DNA of 64,000 nucleotides from Pseudonocardiales bacterium (GTDB lineage Bacteria; Actinomycetota; Actinomycetes; Mycobacteriales; Pseudonocardiaceae): assembly GCA_019247305.1 (NCBI GenBank), contig JAFAPC010000176.1:24769-88768 (forward strand), in the 5' to 3' direction. Of the stretch, positions 27,257-37,967 are shown piece after piece; the stretch's first letter is position 1; each line of letters opens with the position of its first letter. The notes under the pieces are model-generated. The model did no database searches. It worked only from the letters and a program-made list of their open reading frames with translations, and was not told the DNA's origin. Both the position numbers and the translations under genes were made by a program.

Positions 27257-28609
27257 GTGTCCGGACCGATTCGGGTAGCGGTGATTGGGTCCGGTCCTTC
27301 CGGACTCTACGCGGCCGATGAGCTGAGCAAGCACGATGCGATATCAATCGATGTCGTGGACCGGCTGCCCTGCCCGTACGGACTGTTGCGCTATGGCGTG
27401 GCGCCGGACCACGTGAAGATGAAATCGCTAGAGCTTACCCTGCGCAAGATCCTGGAACGACCTGGCGTGCGGTTTCTTGGCGGCGTCGAGCTGGGATCCG
27501 GTATCAGCGTGGAGGAGCTGCGAGAATACTACGACGCGGTAGTCTACGCGACCGGGTCGCCGGTGGATCGTCGGCTGTCCATTCCGGGCGAAGACCTGCC
27601 GGGCAGCTTCTCGGCAACCCAATTCGTGGCCTGGTACTGCGGCCACCCAGACGCCCAGCTGGACGCATTCACCTTGGATGCGCGCAGCGCGGTGGTGGTC
27701 GGGGTCGGCAACGTCGCGGTGGACGTCGCTCGCGTTCTGGCGAAGACGGCGCACGAGCTGGGCGTCACCGACATGCCCGATCATGTGCTCAGAGTACTTG
27801 ACAAGAGTGCGATCCGTGACATCTCTATCGTCGGCAGGCGTGGCCCGGCGCACGCCAAATTTACCACCAAGGAGCTGCGCGAGCTAGGCGAATTAGCCAA
27901 TGCCGATGTCGTGGTCGATCCCGCTGAGCTGGTGCTCGATGAGGCCGGAAAGGAGCTGGTGGAGACGAACAAGACCGTGCGGCGCAATCTTGAGACGCTG
28001 CAGGAATGGTCCACCCGGCCTCAGCTTGGTCGCCTCCGACGGATCCACCTGCGGTTCCTGCTCGCTCCGGTGGCCGTGCTCGGCACCGCGGCGGTGGAGG
28101 CAGTGCAGTGTGAGCGCAACGAGCTGGACGGCTCCGGCGGCGTCACCGGCACCGGCGAGCCGGTGACCCTGACCGCTCAGCTGCTCCTGCGCTCGGTGGG
28201 CTACCGCGGGCTGGCGCTACCCGGCGTCCCGTTCGACGAGCGGTCCGGGGTGATTCCGCACGTAGCCGGTCGGGTCCAGCGCAACGGTTGCACCGCAGCC
28301 GGCGAGTACGTCGTCGGCTGGATCAAGCGCGGCCCCACGGGGGTGATCGGCACCAACAAGGGCGACGCCAAGGAGACCGTCGAGCGCCTGCTCGACGACC
28401 TCGATGCGCTGCCTCGGGCCCCGCACCGGGAACCGGATATGATCATCGACAGGCTCGCCCGGCAGGGCGTGGGAGTGGTGAGCTGGGCCGGCTGGGAGGC
28501 GATCGACGCTGCCGAGCAGGCGCTGGGCGTCGCCGCGGGACGTACCCGCATCAAGATCGCCAACTGGGAGGAGCTGCTCATCGCCGCCGCCAAGGCGCTC
28601 GCGGACTAA
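27257..28609 (+). CDS. fprA: Ferredoxin/adrenodoxin-type NADP+ reductase (FprA-like)
   Basis: 450-residue flavoenzyme exchanging electrons between NADPH and ferredoxins. The FAD motif VIGSGPSGLYAADEL is at the start, followed by PYGLLRYGVAPDH; the NADP site GVGNVAVDVARVL is in the middle, and the closing GWIKRGPTGVIGTNKGDA is typical of the adrenodoxin reductase/FprA family. No ferredoxin domain is fused at the N-terminus, which separates it from FprB. The start is GTG with GGAGGT eight bases before. It lies in plus direction after the CbbY-type gene. The order with citA, gltA, serC and sepH in this window resembles the mycobacterial Rv0883-Rv0896 area. Confidence 0.9.
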   Translation: MSGPIRVAVIGSGPSGLYAADELSKHDAISIDVVDRLPCPYGLLRYGVAPDHVKMKSLELTLRKILERPGVRFLGGVELGSGISVEELREYYDAVVYATGSPVDRRLSIPGEDLPGSFSATQFVAWYCGHPDAQLDAFTLDARSAVVVGVGNVAVDVARVLAKTAHELGVTDMPDHVLRVLDKSAIRDISIVGRRGPAHAKFTTKELRELGELANADVVVDPAELVLDEAGKELVETNKTVRRNLETLQEWSTRPQLGRLRRIHLRFLLAPVAVLGTAAVEAVQCERNELDGSGGVTGTGEPVTLTAQLLLRSVGYRGLALPGVPFDERSGVIPHVAGRVQRNGCTAAGEYVVGWIKRGPTGVIGTNKGDAKETVERLLDDLDALPRAPHREPDMIIDRLARQGVGVVSWAGWEAIDAAEQALGVAAGRTRIKIANWEELLIAAAKALAD

Positions 28610-28743
28610 ACCTTAGTGAATCCGCGCATATGCCCCAACGTGGTAGTCAAGAAACATACCCGTGCCCCAGATGGGTGGCTTCGCGCTCATGACGGCGTAG
28701 GAGGGCTACGGTGCGAAAGCGAACAGCTCAGAAAGGAGCCGCC

Positions 28744-29190
28744 GTGTTGGTACCTCGTGTTGCCAGACCACTGATTGCCGCGGTATCCATCGCCAACGGC
28801 GTGGACACCCTGATCAACCCGAAACCGAAGATCGAGGCAGCCACGCCGCTGCTAGCAAGGACCCAGGGGGTGCTGCCCACACCGCTGAGCCCGGCGTTGG
28901 CCGTGCAAGCGGGCGCTGCCGTGAAGATCACCGCTGGGCTGCTGATGGCCGTCGGCTGGGCGCCCCGGCTTGCCGCGACGGTCCTTGCCGTGGACCTCCT
29001 CCCCAGCACGGTGGCCGAACACCCGTTCTGGGCCCCCGGCCCCCCGGACACCCGCAGGGCACACCAGCAGCACTTCCTGGCTAACTGCGGCCTGCTCGGT
29101 GGGTTACTGCTGGCGGCCACCGCTCCGGGGAGCACGCGGTCCCGGCGAGCCAAGAGACGCGCGAAGCGCCGAGCTCGCAAAGCCGGCTGA
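28744..29190 (+). CDS. DoxX-family membrane protein
   Basis: 148 residues from the GTG at 28744, which follows AAAGGAG by five bases; an upstream GTG at 28711 lacks a site. It has the pattern of actinobacterial DoxX proteins: a first span with [17 protein letters not shown], then an Ala-rich region with [17 protein letters not shown], a span [13 protein letters not shown], a loop with Trp and His, and a last span [13 protein letters not shown]. The final 25 residues are a string of Arg and Lys. DoxX proteins are linked to redox and thiol stress membrane complexes. The mycothiol dehydrogenase gene mscR starts 17 bases later, which supports a common operon in thiol or aldehyde stress. Confidence 0.8.
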   Translation: MLVPRVARPLIAAVSIANGVDTLINPKPKIEAATPLLARTQGVLPTPLSPALAVQAGAAVKITAGLLMAVGWAPRLAATVLAVDLLPSTVAEHPFWAPGPPDTRRAHQQHFLANCGLLGGLLLAATAPGSTRSRRAKRRAKRRARKAG

Positions 29191-29207
29191 GCGCACGGTC
29201 CGCGGCG

Positions 29208-30308
29208 GTGGGCCACGAGGTGCGCGGGGTGGTGGCGGGCGCCAAGGGTGCGCCAGTCACGGTAGAGGCCGTGCAGGTGCCGGACCCGGGCCCGGGTGAG
29301 GCGCTGGTCGCGGTGCAGGCATGCGGGGTATGCCACACCGATCTGCACTACCGCGAGGGCAGAATCAACGACCAGTTCCCGTTCCTGCTCGGGCACGAGG
29401 CCGCGGGCGTGGTGGAGGCCGTCGGTGACGGGGTCGATGCCGTGGCGCCCGGTGACTTCGTCATCCTCAACTGGCGCGCGGTATGCGGACGCTGCCGCGC
29501 CTGTCGCCGCGGCAAGCCCTGGTACTGCTTCGACACCCACAACGCCAGCCAGTCCGTGCGACGCTCGGACGGCACCGCCCTGTCAGCGGCGTTGGGGATC
29601 GGTGCGTTCGCCGAGAAGACCCTGGTCCACAGCGGCCAGTGCACCAAGGTCAACCCGGCGATCGCGCCGGAGATCGCCGGACTGCTCGGCTGCGGCGTGA
29701 TGGCCGGCTTCGGCGCAGCGATCAACACCGGCGGCGTCACCCGCGGCGACTCGGTGGCGGTGATCGGGTGCGGCGGGGTCGGCGACGCCGCCATCGCCGG
29801 AGCTCGGCTGGCGGGCGCGACCACGATCATCGGTATCGATCTCGACCCGGGCAAGCTGAGGTGGGCCACCGCTTTCGGCGCGACCCACACGGTCAACGCC
29901 CGAGAAGCCGACGTCATCGACGCGATCCGGGCGTGCACCGGTGGGTTCGGGGCCGACGTCGTGATCGACGCGGTGGGCCGGCCGGAGACCTGGCGGCAGG
30001 CGTTCTTCGCCCGCGACCTGGCGGGCACCGTCGTCCTGGTCGGGGTGCCTGCCCCGGAGGCGATGGTGCCCGACATCCCGCTGCTGAAGTTTTTCGGGCG
30101 AGGCGGGGCGCTCAAGTCGTCGTGGTACGGCGACTGCCTGCCCGAGCGGGACTTCCCGATGCTGGTTGAGTTGCACCTGCAAGGCCGGCTGCCTCTGGAG
30201 AAGTTCGTCTCCGAAACGATCACCCTGGATGAGGTGGAAACGGCTTTCACGAAGATGGAGCGCGGCGAGGTGTTACGCAGCGTGGTGCTGCTGCCCGCGC
30301 CAAGCTGA
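29208..30308 (+). CDS. mscR: S-(hydroxymethyl)mycothiol dehydrogenase / nitrosomycothiol reductase
   Basis: A 366-residue zinc-dependent class III-type alcohol dehydrogenase, detoxifying formaldehyde or S-nitrosomycothiol in organisms that use mycothiol. Catalytic zinc ligands are in [13 protein letters not shown] and [12 protein letters not shown]; the structural zinc has [15 protein letters not shown]; the NAD site is [15 protein letters not shown]. Motifs shared with mycobacterial MscR are nearly unchanged ([18 protein letters not shown], then [18 protein letters not shown]). The GTG start lies 17 bases after the DoxX gene. Short 15-bp imperfect repeats follow the stop (30310-30360). Its presence is strong evidence that the host is an actinomycete making mycothiol. 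Confidence 0.93.
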   Translation: MGHEVRGVVAGAKGAPVTVEAVQVPDPGPGEALVAVQACGVCHTDLHYREGRINDQFPFLLGHEAAGVVEAVGDGVDAVAPGDFVILNWRAVCGRCRACRRGKPWYCFDTHNASQSVRRSDGTALSAALGIGAFAEKTLVHSGQCTKVNPAIAPEIAGLLGCGVMAGFGAAINTGGVTRGDSVAVIGCGGVGDAAIAGARLAGATTIIGIDLDPGKLRWATAFGATHTVNAREADVIDAIRACTGGFGADVVIDAVGRPETWRQAFFARDLAGTVVLVGVPAPEAMVPDIPLLKFFGRGGALKSSWYGDCLPERDFPMLVELHLQGRLPLEKFVSETITLDEVETAFTKMERGEVLRSVVLLPAPS

Positions 30309-30377
30309 TTTTCGTCAAGTTGACTTGCGTCAAGCTGACCGGCGCCAGGCCGAGCGACGGTGCTGACCGGCGAGCGC

Positions 30378-31430
30378 TCAGAACGCCCCGGCCATCCGCA
30401 TACTGGGGATCGTCACCGCGCGGGCCACCCCCGTCGGCTCGGCCGCCCGAGACGGCTCGATCACCCGAGACTCGGTGACGATGGCGGTCACCAGCTCAGC
30501 AGGGGTCACGTCAAAGGCGGGGTTGAGGGCGGCGGACTCCGACGGCGCCATCCGCCAGCCACCGACCAGGAGCACCTCGTCCGGGTCCCGGTACTCGATG
30601 GTCACCGCTACTCCGGTGGGCGTGTCCGGGTCCAGCGTGGCGGTCGGGGCAGCCACCACGAACGGGATACCGGCCCTGGCCGCGGCCAGCGCCAGCGGGT
30701 AGGTGCCCACCTTGTTCACCACGTCGTAGTTGGCGGCGATCCGATCCGCTCCGACGATCACTGCATCGACCAGCCCACTGGCGATGAGCCCTGGGCCTGC
30801 GGCGTCGACCACCACCTGATGCGGCACACCCAGCCAGGCGAGTTCCACCGCGGTGATCCGGGAACCCTGCAGCAGCGGACGAGTTTCCCCGACCACCACC
30901 ATCCGGATCAGCGAGTCAGCGTGCAGCGCCCGGACCACGCCCAGCGCGGTGCCCCACTCCACGCAGGCCAGCGCACCCGCGTTGCAGTGCGTATGCAGCA
31001 CCATCGGCCGATCGCCAAGGTAGCTGCGTAGCAGGGCGGCACCGAGCCGGGACAGCGTCGCGCAGGCCCGCACGTCGGCCTCCACCAGCACCTGCGCGGC
31101 GTCGAGTACCGCGGCCGGTCCCTGCGACACCGCAGGCAGCACCCGCTGCACCGCCCAGCTGAGATTTGCCGCCGTGGGGCGGGCTCCGGCGATGCGATGG
31201 GCGTCGGCCTGCACGGCGTGCGGGTCATAGTCCCGCTCTGCCGAGCGCGCCGCAGCCAGGGCGACGCCCAGAGCGCCCAAAGCGCCCAGCGCGGGTGCGC
31301 CTCGTACCACCAGGCGCTGGATCGCGTCCACCACTTCGCTGACGGTGTACAGGGCTACCCGCCGCAGGTGCGGCAGCGCTGTTTGGTCAATCACATCGAC
31401 ATGTCCGTCGACCCACTCGATGGTGCGCAT
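30378..31430 (-). CDS. mtnA: S-methyl-5-thioribose-1-phosphate isomerase
   Basis: 350-residue methionine-salvage enzyme that converts 5-methylthioribose-1-phosphate to the ribulose form. The catalytic Cys lies in HTHCNAGALACVEWGTAL and the catalytic Asp in VIVGADRIAANYDV; the phosphate-binding RLVVRGAPALGALG is present near residue 40, and KVGTYPLALAA follows. Length is normal. The ATG follows AAGG. It is convergent with mscR, leaving about 70 bases between stops. No other methionine-salvage gene is visible here, so the gene stands alone in this window. The segment ALGALGALGV near residue 49 is a small internal repeat. Confidence 0.93.
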   Translation of the reverse strand: MRTIEWVDGHVDVIDQTALPHLRRVALYTVSEVVDAIQRLVVRGAPALGALGALGVALAAARSAERDYDPHAVQADAHRIAGARPTAANLSWAVQRVLPAVSQGPAAVLDAAQVLVEADVRACATLSRLGAALLRSYLGDRPMVLHTHCNAGALACVEWGTALGVVRALHADSLIRMVVVGETRPLLQGSRITAVELAWLGVPHQVVVDAAGPGLIASGLVDAVIVGADRIAANYDVVNKVGTYPLALAAARAGIPFVVAAPTATLDPDTPTGVAVTIEYRDPDEVLLVGGWRMAPSESAALNPAFDVTPAELVTAIVTESRVIEPSRAAEPTGVARAVTIPSMRMAGAF

Positions 31431-31524
31431 GGCTACCTTGCTCCCGGATTCGGCCTGCGGGCAACCTACGCGTCACGCAGCGGGTCGCGCACCGCCGAGC
31501 GGATGATCCTACGTGACGAAAAAA

Positions 31525-32817
<1,293 letters not shown>

Positions 32818-32845
32818 ATCTTCACGGTAGCTTGCCAGCAGCTGA

Positions 32846-33523
32846 TTAGGGAGCGAGCCGCTGCAGCGCCCAGGTGCCGTCGTCGGCGAGGTGGTACCGC
32901 AGCCGGTCATGCATCCGGTCGGGCCTGCCTTGCCAGAACTCCACGCTCACTGGTCGGATCCGCACCCCGCCCCAGTGCGGCGGGAGCGGGACGCACTCGG
33001 CGTCGGCGAACCGGGCAGCAGCGCGCTCCAGCGCAACGTCCAGAGTGCGCCGGTCAGCCACCACGGTGGACTGCGCTGAGGCCCACGCTCCCAGCTGGGC
33101 GCCCCGCGGGCGGGTCTTCCAGTAACCGGTGCTCTCCTGCGGCGTGAGCACCTCGATCGGCCCGCGCAGGTGCACCTGGCGGTGCAGCGCAATCCAGGGA
33201 AACGTCGCCGCGGCGAAGGCCGTGGCGGACAGGTCACGCATTTTAGCAGAGCTGAAGTTGGTGTAGAACACCACGCTCCGCTCATCAAGGCCCTTGGCCA
33301 GCACGGTCCGGGAACTGGGCAGGCCATCGGCGCCCGCAGTGGCCAGCACCATGGCGTTGGGCTCGGGAAGGCCCGCCGCGAGGGCGTCGTCGAGCCACGC
33401 CATGAGCTGCTCGTGCCAGGTGTCGGCGAGGTCGGCTTCGTTCAGCGCTCCAGCGGGGTAGGCAACCCGCATCCGGGCCAGCTCACCGGTCCAGTCCCCT
33501 CGTGGTGTCTGCCGAGCTGCCAT
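32846..33523 (-). CDS. pdxH: Pyridoxamine 5'-phosphate oxidase
   Basis: 225 residues from the ATG at 33521-33523 with GGGGAG eight bases upstream; a longer frame is rejected. FMN-dependent oxidase making pyridoxal 5'-phosphate from the pyridoxamine or pyridoxine form. Motifs include PNAMVLATAGADGLPSSRT and VVFYTNFSSAKMRDL (FMN and substrate binding), HLRGPIEVL, and the C-terminal signature with VEFWQGRPDRMHDR. It shares the operon with gltA downstream and is divergent from the second citrate synthase, leaving a 220-bp promoter region. Function is clear from the C-terminal signature. Confidence 0.93.
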   Translation of the reverse strand: MAARQTPRGDWTGELARMRVAYPAGALNEADLADTWHEQLMAWLDDALAAGLPEPNAMVLATAGADGLPSSRTVLAKGLDERSVVFYTNFSSAKMRDLSATAFAAATFPWIALHRQVHLRGPIEVLTPQESTGYWKTRPRGAQLGAWASAQSTVVADRRTLDVALERAAARFADAECVPLPPHWGGVRIRPVSVEFWQGRPDRMHDRLRYHLADDGTWALQRLAP

Positions 33524-33744
33524 GCCACCCGCTCCCCATTCCTGCGCCACCTGCTCGCAACATAGCCAAAAACTGATGAAAACCATGGTGCCCATTGCCC
33601 CGGGGTAGCTCTCGGGTGCACTGTTAGCCATCCGCACGGCTTAGCCATCCCTGCGGCGCCACGCTAGGCCGTGCGATCACCCCGGCTGGCCGGTCAGCGA
33701 CCGCGCATGCCCGGTTGAGGGCTCGATCGCGCGAGGAGGACGGC

Positions 33745-34875
33745 GTGAGTGTAGTGAACGGGCAGGCGGCTACCGCCGAGATCAAGCCGGGGTTGGAGGG
33801 CGTGGTCGCTTTCCAGACCGAGATCGCCGAACCAGATCGGGATGGTGGGGCGTTGCGGTATCGCGGCGTGGACATCGAAGACCTGGCTGGTCACGTGACC
33901 TTCGGCGACGTCTGGGCGTTGCTGACCGATGGCCGTTTCGGACACGGCCTGCCGCCCGCCGAGCCGTTCCCGCTGCCGGTGCACACCGGTGACGTCCGGG
34001 TCGACGTGCAAGCCGCGCTGGCGATGCTCGCCCCGATCTGGGGTTACCGTCCGCTGCTGGACAGCTCCGACGAGCAGACCCGCGCGGATTTGGCTCGGGC
34101 ATCGGTGATGGCACTGTCCTACATGGCGCAGTCTGCCCGCGGCATCTACCAGCCGGCCGTCCCACAGCACCGGATCGACCAGTGCGCCACCATCACCGAA
34201 CGCTTCATGACCCGCTGGCGCGGCGACCCAGACCCGGCCCACGTCAAGGCCGTCGACGCCTACTGGGTGTCGGCCGCTGAGCACGGGCTCAACGCCTCGA
34301 CCTTCACCGCTCGGGTGATCGCCTCCACCGGTGCCGACGTCGCTGCCTGCCTGTCCGGGGCGATCGGTGCGATGTCGGGTCCCCTCCACGGCGGCGCGCC
34401 GGCGCGGGTGCTACCGATGATCGAGGACGTGGAGCGCACCGGCAACGCCACCACGGTGGTCCGCGGGGTGCTGGATCGTGGGGAGCGGCTGATGGGATTC
34501 GGCCACCGGGTGTACCGGGCCAAGGACCCGCGCGCCCGGGTGCTGCGCCGGCTCTGCCAGGAACTCGGCACGCCGCGCTACGAGGTGGGAATGGCCCTGG
34601 AGCAGGCCGCGCTGGCCGAGCTGGCCGATCGGCGGCCGGATCGGGTGATCGAGACCAACGTCGAGTTCTGGGCTGCGGTGATCTTGGACTTTGCGCAGGT
34701 TCCCCCGCACATGATGCCGGGGATGTTCACCTGCGCTCGGACTGCGGGCTGGTGCGCGCACATCATGGAGCAGAAACGCACCGGCCGGCTGGTCCGTCCG
34801 ACGGCGCAGTACGTCGGGCCCCCGCCCCGGCGCCGCCAGGACGTGGTGGGCTGGGAGGAGATCGGGTGCCCCTGA
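33745..34875 (+). CDS. citA: Second citrate synthase (CitA-type)
   Basis: A 376-residue citrate synthase from the GTG at 33745, five bases after GAGGAGG. It lacks the N-terminal beta domain of gltA and starts directly with GLEGVVAFQTEIAEPD, like mycobacterial CitA. Active-site motifs are present: SAAEHGLNASTFTARV, GPLHGGAPARVLPM, and MGFGHRVYRAKDPRARVL. The end runs into a 15-bp tandem repeat shared with its 3' flank. It may act as a 2-methylcitrate or alternative citrate synthase; no prp genes are near, so plain citrate synthase activity is the safer call. The two synthases are separated only by pdxH. Confidence 0.9.
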   Translation: MSVVNGQAATAEIKPGLEGVVAFQTEIAEPDRDGGALRYRGVDIEDLAGHVTFGDVWALLTDGRFGHGLPPAEPFPLPVHTGDVRVDVQAALAMLAPIWGYRPLLDSSDEQTRADLARASVMALSYMAQSARGIYQPAVPQHRIDQCATITERFMTRWRGDPDPAHVKAVDAYWVSAAEHGLNASTFTARVIASTGADVAACLSGAIGAMSGPLHGGAPARVLPMIEDVERTGNATTVVRGVLDRGERLMGFGHRVYRAKDPRARVLRRLCQELGTPRYEVGMALEQAALAELADRRPDRVIETNVEFWAAVILDFAQVPPHMMPGMFTCARTAGWCAHIMEQKRTGRLVRPTAQYVGPPPRRRQDVVGWEEIGCP

Positions 34876-34912
34876 GCTTCTGGCTCCTGAGCTTCTGGCT
34901 CCTGAGCTTCTG
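34867..34912 (+). repeat. 15-bp tandem repeat at the end of citA
   Basis: The unit CTCCTGAGCTTCTGG is repeated three times almost perfectly, beginning in the last codons of citA and covering the stop codon region. It lies between two convergent genes (citA and the reductase at 34931). Similar short repeats occur at other gene ends in this window (mscR 3' flank, serC and hemL ends). Confidence 0.85.
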
Positions 34913-34930
34913 GCCCTGGAGTGGGCCGGG

Positions 34931-35698
34931 TCAGCGCCGCAGCGCGTACCGGGCGAACAGCTGGCTTTGCGACTCCAGCAGCCACACCAGCTCCAGGTTG
35001 ACCGGCTCGACCAGCGGCGTCCGGTCGACGATGGAGCGCGCCCCGGCGCTGCCGGCCAGCGCGGGCGCGATGGACAGAAACAGTTCGTCGACCAGGCCGG
35101 CCGGCAGCAGTGTGGTGTTGAGGTTCGGGCCACCCTCGCACAACACCGAGCGCACGCCGTGCTCGGTGCGCAACCGGGCGAGCATCACGGCCAGATCCAG
35201 CTCCGCACCCGGTGCCGGACGCAGGTAGCTGACCTGCGCTGCGCACTCGCCGAGCTCAGCGGCGCTGGCGGTGAGCACGACCACCCGGGAGTGCGGGTCG
35301 GCCAGCAGCGGCAGATCGGGGGTCAGGCTGAGCCGGCGGCTGGCGACAATGGCCAGTGGGTCGGGCGCCAGCCCACGGGCGGCCCGGCGCTCCCGGTCCC
35401 GAGGGTCGCGGACCAGGCGCCGGTATCGCTCGATGCGCACCGTACCCGCCCCAACCAGAACCGCATCGACGTGCATCCGCAGCTCGTGGAACAGCTGCCG
35501 GTCCGCGGGGTTGCTCATCGGGGCAGTGCGACGGGCCACCGTGGCCGCGCCATCAGCGGTGGCCACCATGTTGAGCACCAGGTAGGGGCGGTGATCGCTC
35601 GCCAGGCCGGCGAATGCAAGATCTTCCAGGGCCTCGGCTGCGGTGACGCGACCGGGCTCAGGCAGCAACCGCCGCAACACCACGGGGAGCGCATCCAC
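34931..35698 (-). CDS. RibD C-terminal-type pyrimidine/dihydrofolate reductase
   Basis: About 255 residues. It has the reductase half of RibD without the deaminase: YLVLNMVATADGAATV at the start, then SNPADRQLFHELRMHVDAV, VGAGTVRIERY and the C-terminal VRSVLCEGGPNLNTTLL. Such stand-alone reductases in actinomycetes may act in riboflavin or folate-like pathways; in mycobacteria a relative can stand in for dihydrofolate reductase. The start is probably GTG at 35696-35698, nine bases after GGTAGG; a TTG three codons earlier is possible. It is convergent with citA. Substrate remains uncertain. Confidence 0.85.
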   Translation of the reverse strand: MDALPVVLRRLLPEPGRVTAAEALEDLAFAGLASDHRPYLVLNMVATADGAATVARRTAPMSNPADRQLFHELRMHVDAVLVGAGTVRIERYRRLVRDPRDRERRAARGLAPDPLAIVASRRLSLTPDLPLLADPHSRVVVLTASAAELGECAAQVSYLRPAPGAELDLAVMLARLRTEHGVRSVLCEGGPNLNTTLLPAGLVDELFLSIAPALAGSAGARSIVDRTPLVEPVNLELVWLLESQSQLFARYALRR

Positions 35699-35707
35699 GC
35701 CCGTCAA

Positions 35708-36613
35708 CCTACCGGCGCCTCACTCATCGACCACCTGATGACGTGGGTAGAGCTCCTCCGCTGTCTGAGTGGTCGCCCCCGTAAGGCCGTCGGGGTGCAT
35801 CGCGGGTGCCACCGCGCTGATCGTGGGTACGCCTCGCCGTCGTGTCGCCGAGTTCGACATCAGCGCTGCTCAGGCAGCCCCCGACAGCTCTCCTGCCGAA
35901 CTCGGCGACAGGAGAACGCTGACAGTTTGCCCTAGTCGTCTTCGAGGATGAGCTCGACGGCGCATTCCGTAGTCCTCCCCCGGAGACCGGGGAGACTGAT
36001 GAGACGACGCTCAGACGAGAACCGGCCCACCCGGCTACCGCCTTGACGCGCCACAACAGGTACCAAGCGACTGTGCCGAGACCCTGAGCTGTTTGTCCGC
36101 AGCCATCCCAGGCACCTATTCCTGGTGCACGTCCAGGCCAGCGGCCCGCGCCACGATCCGTTCCACCCGCCTCACCTCATCCGATAGGGCCGCCCGGGAG
36201 AGCCTCACGTCACAGAGTCTGAAGATCGCGCTCGAAGCAGCAGTTCACGGCGCCTGAAGACCCTCACGTCTGGCTGCCCAACGACCTCACCCGCGCCAAG
36301 AACCCTCGACGTCAACCGGACGGCACCAGCGAGTTTTCCCCAGATCACGCCGACCCGCCAGGGTCCCCGATGGCTGTCCGGAGGTGCGTGTTGGCGGAAG
36401 CTGAGCGGGAACCGGTGGTAGGGCCACACGTAATGGCTGATGATCTACGCCGGGAAGCGGGACCTCTTGTACGATGGCGCAACGGCCTCCACCAGCCCCA
36501 GTCCCTCTCCCACCCCGATCAACCAGTCGATCCTCCCAAGGCGCCGCACGGCCCTACCAAGTTGACGATGCCCTAGCGTCGTGGTCACTCCAAGAATGAG
36601 GAGGAACGCGTTC
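35708..36613. other. 900-bp region without a supported gene
   Basis: Open frames here are short, overlapping and without ribosome sites. A minus-strand frame ending near 36120 reads like a short helical fragment (LSRAALSDEVRRVERIV) starting at a GTG after 29 codons, possibly the remnant of a lost gene. A 14-bp inverted repeat (35843-35856 with 35897-35910; 40-bp loop) could be a terminator or protein site. The right end carries the ribosome site of the graspetide precursor. Confidence 0.4.
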
Positions 36614-36985
36614 ATGTCCGCGTCCGGCACTCACCTGACCACGATTGATCTATCGTTCGTCGCTGAACCGATCGCTTCGCCCAGCGGCCGGTTCGCCCTA
36701 GCCCGTCCCGCCGGGTCGCCCGCACTCGATCAGCCATCCCCCGACGGGCTGCGTCCCTGGGGGCTGCGCAGGATGGGACCGGCCGCCCTGCCAGTGGGAC
36801 GGTTGGCGCAATGGCGCTACGACCCCATCCAACAGGTCAGTCTTGGCCCTGACGGCACGCCCCTGGCGACCGGCGTGTCAGCCGCCGGACCGCCGACCGC
36901 GCCCACGACGTCGACGGTCGACGGGGAAGACCCTCCCTCCAGCGAAGACTGGATCAACGATTACTGCCAGGACGATCAACCGTGA
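36614..36985 (+). CDS. tgmA: Graspetide precursor peptide (ATP-grasp target RiPP, TgmA-like)
   Basis: A 123-residue precursor. The ATG at 36614 follows GAGGAGG by nine bases. The leader has the signature RPWGLRRM (residues 47-54), then QWRYDPIQQVSLGPDGTPL, both seen in TgmA-type precursors. The C-terminal core, about residues 95-123, is rich in Thr/Ser donors (PTTSTVDG) and acidic acceptors (GEDPPSSEDWINDY), as needed for side-chain ester or amide links; one Cys at 118 is unusual. The stop overlaps the GTG start of the ATP-grasp gene. The product should be a cyclised, PIMT-modified peptide, whose bioactivity cannot be told from sequence. Confidence 0.85.
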   Translation: MSASGTHLTTIDLSFVAEPIASPSGRFALARPAGSPALDQPSPDGLRPWGLRRMGPAALPVGRLAQWRYDPIQQVSLGPDGTPLATGVSAAGPPTAPTTSTVDGEDPPSSEDWINDYCQDDQP

Positions 36986-37941
36986 CGGTGCTCGTCCTCA
37001 CCGACGAGCACGACCTGTCCGCCGATCGCATGGTGGGCGAGCTGGGTCGGCGCGGAATCGACGTGTTCCGCGCTGACCTGGCGTGGTTTCCCCAACGGCT
37101 GACCTTGGATGCGGAATTCCGGGACGGCCGGTGGCGGGGACACCTCAGCTCCCTGGAACGGACTGTGGACCTGACCGAGATCACCGGCGCCTGGTACCGG
37201 TCGCCCACGACATTCCAGTTCCCAGCCGGGTTGTCCGGGACGGAGCGACAGCACGCCCACAACGAGGCCAAGCTCGGTCTGGGCGGCGTACTGATGACAC
37301 TGCCGATCATGTGGGTGAACCACCCCGCCCGATCCGCGGACGCGGCATACCGGCCGGTCCAGATGGCCGCGGCCGCAGCCTGCGGTCTGGCCGTGCCCGA
37401 CACCGTGATCACCAACTCCGCCGACGCGGTACACCGATTCGCCCAGGACCACGACGCCGTGGTGACCAAGATGCTCGGCGCCCCGGCCATCCTGGAATCC
37501 AGTGGGCGGCGCATCGCTTTTACTGAACGCCTCACCCCGCAGCACCTGGCCGACCTGCGAGGAATTCAGCATACCGCCCACCAGTTCCAGGCATGGGTGG
37601 ACAAACAGCGCGAATGCCGCGTGACCGTGGTCGGCAACCAGATATTCGCCGTCGCCATCGACGCGCATAGCTCAGCCGCCCGTATCGACTGGCGGGCCGA
37701 TTATAGCGCGCTCAGCTACGAGCGGATCGAGCTACCCGAGCAGGTAACCAGTGGGATCGCCGCGCTGATGCGCCGACTCGGCCTGGTGTACGGGGCACTT
37801 GACTTTGTTATCACACCCGACGGTGGATGGCAATTCTTGGAAATTAACGCTGGCGGCCAATTTGGCTGGCTGGAAGACGCCGCAGGTATTCCCGTGACGA
37901 CGACACTCGCGGACATGATGACCGAAAGGAACCAGCGGTAA
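36982..37941 (+). CDS. tgmB: ATP-grasp graspetide ligase (TgmB-like)
   Basis: A 319-residue ATP-grasp enzyme related to MvdC/MvdD and the SAV_5884 family. It joins Ser/Thr or Lys side chains to Asp/Glu of the precursor core by omega-ester or amide bonds. Seen are the N-terminal VLVLTDEHDLSADRMV, the precursor-binding region with GAWYRSPTTFQFP, ATP-binding VVTKMLGAPAI, and the metal site region ALDFVITPDGGWQFLEINA (Glu and Asn of the ATP-grasp core). The GTG start overlaps the precursor stop (GTGA at 36982-36985), so the two are coupled. It is followed by the methyltransferase 26 bases later. Confidence 0.9.
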   Translation: MTVLVLTDEHDLSADRMVGELGRRGIDVFRADLAWFPQRLTLDAEFRDGRWRGHLSSLERTVDLTEITGAWYRSPTTFQFPAGLSGTERQHAHNEAKLGLGGVLMTLPIMWVNHPARSADAAYRPVQMAAAAACGLAVPDTVITNSADAVHRFAQDHDAVVTKMLGAPAILESSGRRIAFTERLTPQHLADLRGIQHTAHQFQAWVDKQRECRVTVVGNQIFAVAIDAHSSAARIDWRADYSALSYERIELPEQVTSGIAALMRRLGLVYGALDFVITPDGGWQFLEINAGGQFGWLEDAAGIPVTTTLADMMTERNQR

Positions 37942-37967
37942 CCGAGTGGCCGGAGCTGGCGCGCACC